From the NCBI GenBank assembly GCA_002104895.1, contig MCFG01000185.1, forward strand, positions 42,501 to 62,500: a DNA stretch of 20,000 bases, in the 5' to 3' direction. The DNA comes from Anaeromyces robustus. Its lineage: Eukaryota; Neocallimastigomycota; Neocallimastigomycetes; Neocallimastigales; Neocallimastigaceae. Both the position numbers and the translations under genes were made by a program. Under the pieces are notes generated by a model. It did not search any database. It had not been told where the DNA came from and saw only the letters and a program-made list of their open reading frames with translations. The stretch's first letter is position 1; each line of letters starts with the position of its first letter. This document shows, one piece after another, positions 9,199 to 19,980 of the stretch.

Positions 9199-9584
9199 CA
9201 TAAAGTTTTAAAAGGAAAATTATAATTCCTTTTTTTTTAAAAAAAAAAACTATAAAACCATTGTGTTTTATATTTTTGTTATTAATATTCTTTTTTATTT
9301 TAATTAATAATAAAAATTATTAAAAGAAAAAGAAATTTAAGAAAAAAATAATATTAATATATATTTTATCAATTAAATATATATGGTAGAATTCTTGTAA
9401 TAATAGAGAGTATTACCATATTTTCGAATAATATATATTGATAATTTATGATTTATTTAACATATATCATATAGAAATAATTTTATATTTAATTAAAATA
9501 ATAACTGGAAAGAATAAAGACAAAAAAGAAAAAATAATAATAATAATATATATATATAATAATAATAATAATATAATAATAATA

Positions 9585-10303
9585 ATGGAAGATGATAGTA
9601 ATATCAGTAACAAAACAACAATAGATTCATATTCTGGAAAGAGTATTACAATTTATTTGGAATCTTCTGAATCTGAAAGCATATCTATTGATGATGAAAA
9701 TGCTTCATTATTAAGACATAATACCAATATAAATCCACTAATTAAAAAAGAACATAGTGAAAACTATGGTTTGATTTTAATGGTAATTAATAATATTAAA
9801 TGAAATATTTATAAATTTTTTATATATAAAAAAAATCAAATAAAAATAATTATATATTTATATTAAAATCTGAAATTTGAATTTCAAAGTTTTAAAAAAT
9901 AATAATAATAATAATTAAATAATTCAAAATTTAATCTTGATTTTTTTTTAACCATTTATTATATATATATATATTTGTTTTATTTTATTATATTTAGGCA
10001 TTATCCGCATTAGCATTTTCTATTATGTCACTTTGTGTAAGAGTAGAAAATAAAAAATACCCTTTTTTTCAAACCGTTTTTGCTCGTTCAATTTTTCAAA
10101 TTTTTGGTAGTTATATAGGTTGTAAAATAATTAGAATAAATCCATGGGGTCAACCTGAGCATTATTTTCTTTTATTATGCAGAGGAGCTTGTAGTGCAAT
10201 TGGAATAATTTTATATTTTTCTGGTTTATCTCATTTACCATTGGTTGATAATACAGGTAATAAAGAAGAAGAAAAAAAAAAAACATTTTTTTTTATTTTT
10301 ATA

Positions 10304-10338
<35 letters not shown>

Positions 10339-11602
10339 TTTATTATAATTATTTTTTTATAATATTATTTTATTAAATTTTTGATTTTCGATGCAATGTA
10401 ATGCATAAAAATGGCTTATGAATAAAATTTTTTTTTAAAATTTATTATTAATTAAAATTTATATTAATAAAAAAAAAGATTAGATTTAATTATAACAATA
10501 GAAAAAATTTTTTAAATTATTTTATTTTTTTATATAAAATTATATATATATATATATCATTTTTATACTAATCAAATCATTATTATTTATTATTATCTAT
10601 TATTATATATTTATATATTTTTATGGTTGTTTTCAATATTCTCATTATATAAAATTTATGATATACAGTTATATACTTTACAGGACCTGCTGTTACTTCA
10701 TTAATTGCTTGGTTTATTTTAGATGATAGATTAACAACTTTAAATGGATTTTTATCAGTTTTTAGTTTATTTGGTGTAGTTCTTATTTCAGAACCCCAAT
10801 TATTATTCCAAGGTGATGATAATAGTAGTAATCCTTGTTCTGTATATTTCTTATTACCATTATTTGGTGCTTGTATGGGCTCTTTCGCTTATATTATTAT
10901 ACGTTATATAGGAATGGGTATACATTATTTAGTTCATATATTTTATTTTGGTATTGCTTCAACTATCATATCATTTTTCGCTTTATTCATTTTCCATGTT
11001 CAAGATCCAATAATGCCTGAATCAACAACTGATTGGTTGATTCATATCGTAATTGGTGTTTCTGCTTTTGTAAGTCAATGTCTTTTCAATCGTGGTTTAC
11101 AATTTTGTTCTACTGGACCAGGAACGATGGTAATTTTTTTATATTATAAAATAAATTAAATTATATAATTAATAATAATAAATAAATATATAAATAAATA
11201 AGTAAATACAATACAAAAAAAAAAATTAAAACAATCATAGAAAATAGAATATTATTTATTAAATAAAATGAAAATGAAAATGAAAATGAAAATATTATAA
11301 ATATTAATACTAATACTAATACTAATACTAATATAATTTATTAATTATTCTATTGATATGATTAATTTAATAAAATTTAGATGGGAAATTTAAATATTGT
11401 ATTTGCGTATATTTTTGGAATAATAATACTAGGTGAAATTCCAAAGTGGAATTCAATTATTGGTACATTAATTATTATCTGTAGTAGTATTGGTATGGGA
11501 ATAAAATATTTCATAAAAAAAGAAAAAGAACCTACTAATATCGCAGTCGCAATTTCAATAGATGAAGAATATGATGATAACTTAAGTGACACAAATCTAT
11601 AA
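9585..11602 (+). CDS. DMT/EamA-family membrane transporter, SLC35G-like (4 exons)
   Basis: Exons are 9585-9782, 9998-10256, 10684-11129 and 11381-11602 with GT-AG junctions in phases 0, 1 and 0, giving 374 residues, a normal length for a ten-helix drug/metabolite transporter. An acidic, Ser-rich cytosolic tail of about 60 residues precedes hydrophobic segments that can be read as ten helices: LILMALSALAFSIMSLCV, RSIFQIFGSYIGCKII, LLCRGACSAIGIILYFSGLS, TSLIAWFIL, FLSVFSLFGVVLI, YFLLPLFGACMGSFAYIII, IASTIISFFALFIF, IVIGVSAFVSQCLF, IVFAYIFGIIIL and IIGTLIIICSSIGMGI. The two EamA repeats are recognisable by RG..SAIGIILYFSGLSHLP plus GPAVTSLIAWFILDDR in the first and NRGLQFCSTGPGTMMGNLNIVFAYIFGIIILGE in the second. 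The tail contains ENASLL (38-43), an acidic di-leucine sorting motif pointing to endosome or vacuole. Substrate is unknown. An in-frame ATG at 9438 exists, but the intervening residues are low-complexity, so the ATG at 9585 was chosen. Confidence 0.88.
11130..11380 (+). other. transporter intron 3 with branch-site-like hexamer repeat
   Basis: A 251-bp phase-0 GT-AG intron. It holds a (GAAAAT)n run near 11269-11292 and then about five TAATAC units at 11305-11333. The latter create four overlapping TACTAAT motifs, the near-canonical fungal branch-site sequence, the last about 50 bases before the acceptor. Confidence 0.8.
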
Positions 11603-12614
11603 TAACAAAAAAAAAAAAAAACTTTTATATTAAAATATGAATATGAAATTTGTAATTTGAAATTTGAAGAAATTTTTTTTTTAATTTCATTTCAAAATCA
11701 AATTTCATTTTTTTTTTTTCACTTTCATTTAAAAAAGTCAAACATTTTATATAATTTATTGTAGATTTTTTTTCATATAACTTTTTATATTACATCCATA
11801 TATATATATTTATTTATTTTTTCATTTAAAATCTCATTATATAGTATTTTTTTATCTTTTTTTTTATAATGTTATATAAAAAAAAAGTTAAAAAAAAATA
11901 ATACATAGAAATATTATTATTTATTTATAGTTTTAAAAAAAATGGTAAAAAAATATATATTTCAAATAAATCATAATAATATAATATTATTTTATTATAT
12001 TTTATTATAATATTATTTTTTTATCATTAATATACCAATATAATTAAATGATGAAAGAATAACAAATTAAAAAAAAAAATAAAAATAAAAAAAAAAAATT
12101 AAAAATAAATATTTATAATTATAATAACAGTAATAATAGTAAAAATAGTAATAATAATAATAATAATAATAATTTAAAAAAAAATTATAAAAAAAATATT
12201 ATTATTGTTATTATTATTAATAAAAACAAAATGTTAAAAATATAATAGTAATAATAATTTATAAAAATTCAAAAAAAAAATTATTATTATTATTATCATT
12301 TGTATTAATGAAACTATAGTTTTTATTAAGAAAAAAAAAAAAAAAAAAAAGATGATAATCATTAATAAATAATAAAATAATTAATAACTAAATAAAATAA
12401 TAACATTCTATAATAATATCTATTATATTCTATAAATAATATAAACCTAAACAACATTTAATTTTATATTAATATAATTATAGTGTTTTCGTTTTTCTTT
12501 TTTGTTTTGTTTTTGTTTTTGTTTTTCTCTTTCATTATATATATATATTAACTATTTAATAAGAATTTTTTTAAATATTTAAATATATATATATAAAGTT
12601 TACCATAATTCGAC
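11603..12614. other. low-complexity spacer downstream of the transporter
   Basis: No coding region is supported. The stretch contains the transporter's presumed 3' untranslated region, A/T inverted repeats around 11970-12020 (ataatataatattatt and its complement), several (AAT)n/(ATT)n runs at 12120-12300, an A run at about 12331-12350 and a pyrimidine-rich tract (gttttcgtttttcttttttg and on) at 12484-12535. The last part leads into the coding-like island that follows. Confidence 0.6.
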
Positions 12615-12825
12615 ATGAAAATAGACTTGGGACAAAAAAAGTAAAATATTAAACGATAAGTTAAATAATATTTCATCATCTTTTAAAGAAATTATAGACT
12701 TCTATTGGGATAGAGAATATGGTTTTAGTGAAAGAAATAACAATTGTCCATACAAAAAGGTTTGGGAATGTTTGTTTAAGTGTCAGATTGAGTCTGGTAC
12801 ATATTTAAAATCAATTTTATTTTAA
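12615..12825 (+). pseudogene. coding-like island, probable gene remnant or isolated terminal exon
   Basis: An open frame from 12625 to the TAA at 12823-12825 reads TWDKKSKILNDKLNNIS, then SSFKEIIDFYWDREYGFSER, NNNCPYKKVWECLF and KCQIESGTYLKSILF: 66 codons of mixed, non-repetitive composition with Trp, Cys, Tyr and Gly codons, quite unlike the surrounding DNA. It has no ATG of its own. The ATG at 12615 begins a different frame that stops after nine codons. The TAG at 12622-12624 could act as a 3' splice acceptor for a terminal exon, but no convincing upstream exon is visible in the preceding kilobase. It is therefore best read as a decayed gene fragment. The protein family was not recognised. 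The reverse strand is also partly open here, but its composition is less protein-like. Confidence 0.45.
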
Positions 12826-13100
12826 TTCTATATGTAGAATTAAAGGCTAGTATGGATTTATTGTTTTTACATAATATTATACTACTTTTTTTTTCCCTCC
12901 AGTATTATTCATTATTATCTATATTATTTAAACTGGTTTTTTTTTTTTTTTTTTTTTTTAATATCATTTTTTTTTATTATGTGTTTTTTTTTATGATTTG
13001 TGTATATTAATATTTAAATTCAATAAAGATGATGTACGAATTGTGTGCTATGAAAAAAAAAATAATTCGTTCTAACCTATCATGCAATTTGTTAATATTT

Positions 13101-13268
13101 AAGACATTGAAAAAAAAAAAAAATTAATAATTTGTATAATTATATTACGAAAGAAATCATTGATATATATTATTAAATTTAATTAAGACATAGAAAAAAA
13201 AAGAAAAAGTAATAATATGTATAATTATATTACGAAAGAAATGATTGATGTATAATTAAATTAAAAGA
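13101..13268. repeat. 84-bp diverged tandem duplication
   Basis: Copy 1 starts at aagacattg (13101) and copy 2 at aagacatag (13185). Both contain the non-simple core gtataattatattacgaaa followed by gaaatcattgat or gaaatgattgat. Differences are scattered and mostly in the A-run after the first nine bases. It is not coding in any frame and has no flanking inverted repeats. Confidence 0.8.
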
Positions 13269-14819
13269 AAGAAAAATTCTAAAATACAAAATTGTGCTAC
13301 TAGAGTGAATTAATAAACTAATTAATAAAAATCTCGTTATTTCAATACGTAATATAACAATGGAAAAAAAAAAAAAAAAAAAAAAAAAACTTTTTTGACG
13401 ATTAATTAATAATAATTTTGATAAATACTAAAAATCATCTTTTTTATCCTTTTATATATATATATATATTCTTTAAGTTCTTTTATATTAAAAAAGTTTA
13501 AATGTCTTAATTTTTAATATCATTTTCAATATTATGGTTTTTCCATTCTTAACGGTTCTATCTTTTTTTTTATTTTTTTTTTATAATATTTAACTTTTGA
13601 ATATTTTTTATACTTTTTAGTTTTGTAATTGATTATCATTACTGTATTAATCTTAACTAGTTTTTAATAATAGTATATAATGAAAAAAAAATAAGATTAA
13701 TTAAAAAAATAGTTAACATAAAGAGTTCATAATATATTATTATTGCCACCATAATTTATAATAAAAAAAAAATGAATAAATAAAAAAATAAATATTCAAT
13801 CATAAATTATAAATAATATATATATAAATTTTATTTTATTAATAATATTATCATGCTTCCAAAATAGTTATTATTTAATTGTATTAATATTTAAGGTTAT
13901 TTATATTTATAATTAAAACTAGAATAATAATATTTTTATGTTAAAAACTTTTTAATCTTTAAATTTTATTAAATATTAAATTTAGTTATAAATAAATTTA
14001 AATAAATGAATATATAGATATATAAATAAATAAATTTAAATGAATAAATAAATAGATTAATAAATAAATAGATTAATAAGATAATATATATTTAAATAGA
14101 TATATAAACAAAAAAAAAATAATAATAATAATAAATAAATTTATAAATAAACCAAATATGTAAATGTATGATTGAATATTATAAATTATTAAATTATATA
14201 TTTTTTTTTTTTAAAAAAAATTTCTTTTATAGAATTAGATTATTAGTTTTATTTTAGTTTTATTAATTTTTTTTGTTAAGATCGTACATATAAGTAAATA
14301 TTTTATAATAATTAAATTATAACTAATAATTTATTTATATCTATTTATAATTTTTAATTTTATTGCAAAAAAAAAAAAAAATAGTATTTTTTATAATAAA
14401 ATATATATATTTGAAAATTTAAAAAGAATTTTCACAATAATATGTATATATTTAATATTTAAATAAAATCTAAAAAAAGAAGGAATAATCAATAGAATAT
14501 TGTAATAAATTTCAGGATATGAAACTAATACAACTATTAATAAATAAATAAATAAGTCAATAAATAATACTTCAATTAAGATGCTTGTTTCAAAACAATA
14601 AATAAATAATCACTTAAATACTATAATAGATTTATTAAAATAGATTTTTTTTGTTATAATTATTTTTTTTTGGAACAATCATTTTATTTTATTAAATTTT
14701 TTAATTTTATAATAATTTATAATTAGAAGAAATAAGAACAAAAGGTATTTTTTAATTATTTTTCTTTTTAAAATTTAAAAAAAGTTATTTTTATAATATA
14801 TATAATATATTTTAATAAT

Positions 14820-14854
14820 ATATATTAAATCTTTTATTAAAAGATTTAATATAT
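14820..14854. repeat. 35-bp perfect palindrome
   Basis: Seventeen bases on each side of a single central T (14837) pair without mismatch: the left arm ends in ttaaatctttta and the right arm begins taaaagatttaa. It lies about 430 bp upstream of the SNF5 start codon. It contains C-G pairs and a non-repetitive core, so it is more than a simple TA run. It could extrude as a cruciform or bind a dimeric factor, but no function can be assigned. Confidence 0.75.
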
Positions 14855-15284
14855 TATAAGTATTATTTTTCAATGGATGATTAATATTTTTATATATTTT
14901 TTTATTTTATTATTTTTTCTTTCTTTTTTTTTTTTATTTAATATATATATATTTATTATAATTCTTTTTTCTATGGAAAGAATATAAAAGTATAGAGTAC
15001 ATTTTATATAAATATCCAAATAATTAAGTATTTCTTTTTTTTAAAAAAAAAACAGGAATAATAATAAAATAAATAATAGTTAAAAATACATATATTTTAA
15101 ATGGGAATTTAATCATTTGTCCATTTTCGTCAATAAAATTTTTGAAAATTAAAGATTTATTAGAAAAAACTTTTTATATTTATTAAAATAATAATCGTAT
15201 ATAATATATATAAAATAACGAAAACATTCTATACATTAAACAAGAAAATTTTGATAATTTCAATTAAATAATAATATAATTAAA

Positions 15285-15419
15285 ATGAATCCAAATTGGA
15301 ATAGGTATTTTTTTTTTATATTAATATATTTTATAATTTTTATGTAATTATAATAATATATATTATATAAAAGATATTATTATAATACTAAATAAATATA
15401 TATAATTATCACTTTCATT

Positions 15420-15453
<34 letters not shown>

Positions 15454-18400
15454 AATAAAGAAACCCAAATCAACCAGTAAATAAGCCACCTTTGAATAAT
15501 ATCAATGGATTACCAAATCCTTATCAAAATATAAATAGAAATGATATAAATTTATATCAAATGCAACAAGGCATGAATAATACATCGCAATTAAATGCTG
15601 CACAGATTATGGCTGGATCACAGGGCATTGCTCTCAATCCAATGATTGCTGGAAATTCACCCAATATATCCAATGCTCCTTTAATTAATACCAATTCACC
15701 TCAATTAACCAATGTATATCTTCAAAATCCTACTTCTACTACTACAAATTTTAATTTTTTAAATAACCAAATACCCCAAAACGTTCCTCAAAATTATATA
15801 AATTATAATAATACTAATAATAATAACGTTTTATCACCAAATTTAATAAAAGCACCAAATCCATTATCTTCTGTTAGTCCAATGGGTACAAATTCTATAA
15901 ATTCACCTTTAACTACATCCAATCCAGGAATAAAAATGTCAAATGTACCTACTGTTTTAAATACTAATACAATGACTAATACAAATATACCAATGGGTGT
16001 GAGTCCAACATTACAATCACCAATGAATCCTTTAGTTCAACCTCAACCTCAACCTCAACCTCAATTTAATTCTACAAATGTTAATGCTAATACAAATATT
16101 AAAATTAATACTCAACCAAATCCACAATCCTTACCATCATCTATTGCTACTACACCAATATCAGGTCCTTCACCATTACAACAAGTAGCTCAACCTAATG
16201 TACTTATAAATCCTAATCAAATTAATCTTTCTCATGTTTCTCCAACTCAAGTATCATCTACTTCGATAACACCGACTCAAACTCAAATAAGTCCAATTCA
16301 TATGGCTCAACAAGTTACTTCTACTACTCCAATAATAAATCCAATTCAAGCAACAACTGGAAATCAAGCTTCCTTAGTACAAACTACTCCAACATCTCAA
16401 GTTCCTGTTACGACAACACCATCTCAATCACAACCTCAACTTCAACCTCAATCACAATCGCAATCACAATCACAATCACAATCACAATCACAAACACAAA
16501 CACAACCACATCTACAATCACAAGTTACAGATACATTATTGCCATCATCAACAGAAGTTAAAATGACATCAGCTCAGGTTCCAGTTCAAGTAAGACCATT
16601 ACATATAGTACAAGTTCAAGGAAATCAAACTAAAGTAACTCCTATAAAATCAGTATTACCAACATCACAAATTTCTTCAGGTCAAACTTCTACAATAAGT
16701 ACAAATGCTACACCAACTCAATTAGTTTCTTCTCAAATGACAACTCCTTCTTCAGTCCAATCTTTAAATACTCCTTCATTACAAATATCTAATGATATAA
16801 ATAATTCAAATATAAATCCAAACTCAAATCAAAATAATTCACAATTACCAACTGCTGAAGTAAAAAAACAATCATCAGAACCATCACCCTCTTCACAAAA
16901 ATCTGATATTAAGCCTCAAGAAAATTTATTAAATACTCAAAATTCAACATTGGTAACAACAATGACAACAACAGCAACAACAATAGCAACAACAACAACT
17001 ACTACTACAACTTCAGATACTACTGTTGCTAATAATATTCAAACTACTATTTCACCAACTACAGTAGTAATGACTACAGCACCTACTGTTACACCAACAG
17101 GTAATACAATGACAGTAGCATCTACTATTACATCTACTAATGCAATAACAGTTGCACCTACAACTGCACCAACTAATTCAATGACATCTGTACCTACAAC
17201 TACACCTACCAATGTAATGACATCTGCACCTACAACTGCACCAACTAATTCAATAACATCTACACCTTCAACTACATCTACTAATGCAATGACAGTTGCA
17301 CCTACAACTGCACCAACTAATGCGATAACATCTACATCTACAATTACACCTACAACTAATACACTATCTAATGCTGTTCCAGTTACAGCTTCTACAGTTA
17401 CTACTACTACTATGACTACTACAACTCCTATTTCGACATCTGCAACCACTGCAGTTACAGTTACCACTCCTACAACAGTTGTACCTAATACAGCAGTAGT
17501 CCAAAACACTATAAATCCGCAACAATTAAATAATACAAATCTATTAGCATCCCAACCACAACAACCACAACAACCACAACAACCACAACAACTACAACAA
17601 CAACAACAACCACAACCACAACCACAACCACAACCACAATTACAATCACAACCACAACCACAACCACAACCACAACAACAACCACAACCACAACCACAAT
17701 CACAACCACAACATCAACCACAACCACAACCACAATCACAACCACAACAACCACAACAACCACAACAACAACCACAACAACAACCACAACCACAACAACT
17801 ACAACCACAACAACCACAACCACAACCACAACAACAACAACAACAACAACAACAACCACAACCACAACAACAACAATTACAACAAAGATTGCAGCAACAA
17901 GTATTACAGCAACAGCAACCACAGCAACCACAACAACCACAACAACCACAACAACCACAACAACCACAACAACCACAACAACAAATTCAGCAAGTAAAGA
18001 TATCAACCCCTTCTCAACAACAAACTACTCGTGTTACTATTGTTAGTCCAATACATAATGATGTAAATAATTCACAATATAGTATTCATAGTTCTAATAT
18101 TATAAATGAAACAAAAATAGAAGAAGAAGTTATTAAAAGACCTAGAGGTAAACCAAGAGGAAGGAAAAAGAATTCAGGAAGAAAACCAAAGAATGCTCAA
18201 AATAATAAAATGTCACCAGAAAGAATAGCGACATTAAATAAATTAGCTACACCAATTAGACCACCTAGAACAGAGAAAAAACCTACATTACCAGATTTAC
18301 CAAAATTGGATGATTATTTCTTAACTAATATTAAAAATGTTGAACTTCAAAACTTTGTTCAAAGAGAAGTAATTCATGATTATTCCGAAAGAATACTTGA

Positions 18401-19556
18401 TTATAATATACGTAATATACTGGAAGAAAAAAGAGTGGAAAGTGAAATAAAAGAAAGAGAAAAAATGCAAAGAATGATAACTTCTCCAATTGGAAGAAAA
18501 TATTTCAATTTAGTACTTTCTTCTGCTAATAAAGGAAATAGAAAAACTAAATTATGTAATTTGTAAAGTATTCCCAAAAATAAAAAATATATATATAAAT
18601 ATATATATATAATATATAATTTTTTCTTTTTTTATATTTAACTAATTATGTATAATATATATATATATATATAAATTTTATTATTAAATAGTAATCAAAA
18701 ACAATTAAAAGAAATTGCTGAAAAGGAAGAAGTTTTAGTTCCAATTCGTATTGATTTTGATTTAAATGGTGTTAAATTTAGAGATTCATTTACATGGAAT
18801 TTAAATGGTAATTATATAATAATGAATAATGAATAATAATAAATAATGAATAATAATGAATAATAATAATAATAATGAATAATGAATAATAATTAAACAA
18901 TTTTTATATTTTTGTTATTATTTTTTTTTTATAATTGTATATATATTTTAAATATATAATTAAATTTAAAAAGAAACTTTAATTACTCCTGAATACTTTG
19001 CAGATATTATTTGTGAGGATTTTAATTTATCACATTCTGTTTTCCAACCTGTTATTGTAAAAGCTATTAAAGAACAAATTGATGAATATTATATGTATTC
19101 TCAAATGAGTGAAGAAGTAATAGATATTAAAGATTCGAGTACTGTTAATGATGTTATGAAAAATAGTATTCTTGATAATGATAAATTAGATGAACTTAGA
19201 ATGTTAATTAAGGTAATAATAAAATAAGAAAAAATAAAAACAAAAACAAAACAAAACAAAAAAAAAAAAAATAAATAAATTAATAATAACATTAATAATA
19301 ATATAAAAATTATACACACATATATAAATATTTTATTAATACTAATTTTTTTTTTTATTCAATATTCAATATATAAGTTGGATATTATTATTGGTGATCA
19401 ATGGTTAAAAGATCAATTTGAATGGGATATATGTAATAGAAGAAATAATCCAGAAGAATTTGCTGATAAATTAATTGAAGATCTTGGATTAGAGCCAGAA
19501 TTTAAGTAATTATTAATAATAATATAAAATATATTTTATTATAATTTAAAGAATAA

Positions 19557-19601
<45 letters not shown>

Positions 19602-19949
19602 CCCATAAATATTAATATATATATTTATATTTATATATTACAATTATTATTATATTAAATTAGAACGGCTATTGCACATTCAATTAGAGAACAAATTCAA
19701 GCACATGTTAAATCACTATATTTATCTGGTTATCAATTTGATGGAACACCAATACAGGATGATGAAATTGCTCAATCTTTCTTAGTTCCTGTTAATGAAG
19801 ATACAATAATAAGAAATGATAAAATTGTATTAGATTTTGCTCCAGATATTTATAGTTTAAATGATGATGATATTGAAAGATTAGAAAGAGATTATGAAAG
19901 GGAATCAAGGTAAATTTTATTTATAGATGATAATAATAATAATAATATA

Positions 19950-19980
<31 letters not shown>

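Larger units (their letters stand above)
7906..9584. promoter_or_regulatory. divergent intergenic region between the unknown gene and the DMT transporter
   Basis: The two flanking genes point away from each other, so this 1.68-kb stretch should contain both promoters. Most of it is simple sequence: an (AAAT)n microsatellite at about 8442-8492, further AAAT stretches around 8750-8825, and an A4-6T array at about 9075-9198 that yields only a low-complexity reverse reading frame. The one patch of different composition is about 8676-8722 (catcctcatccaacc, then aagtccccacagag), roughly midway between the two genes and a candidate shared upstream element. No TATA box can be singled out in such AT-rich DNA. 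Confidence 0.5.
12826..15284. other. intergenic region upstream of SNF5
   Basis: No gene is supported over 2.46 kb. The first part (to about 13360) is of somewhat higher complexity and includes a short pyrimidine-rich stretch ending ccctccag near 12903, and the 84-bp tandem duplication at 13101-13268. A26 lies at 13364-13389. From 13400 onward there are AAAT repeats (13980-14150), TA runs and a 35-bp palindrome at 14820-14854. The last few hundred bases should hold the SNF5 promoter and leader, but no specific element can be picked out. Confidence 0.55.

Noticed and set aside
8968-9201. Reverse-strand 77-codon Phe/Leu-rich frame
   Set aside because: Composed of the A4-6T array; pure low complexity without any motif.
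10835-11020. Second forward frame overlapping the transporter exon 3
   Set aside because: Out of frame with the EamA repeat, which continues through this exon with matching splice phases.
11377-11592. Reverse-strand frame opposite transporter exon 4
   Set aside because: Shadow; the forward frame carries the conserved FAYIFGIIILGE helix and ends with a stop after a hydrophilic tail.
17039-17509. Reverse-strand open frame rich in Val, Thr and Gly
   Set aside because: Shadow of the Thr-rich SNF5 segment; no start context or conserved motif, and the repeat structure fits the forward frame.
17509-18006. Long reverse-strand open frame encoding almost pure Val
   Set aside because: It is the complement of the CAA/CCA array of SNF5 exon 2; the forward frame continues into the conserved SNF5 repeats, so this is a shadow.
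19101-19319. Reverse-strand hydrophobic frame opposite SNF5 exon 4
   Set aside because: Shadow of SNF5 repeat 1 coding sequence and the following A-rich intron.
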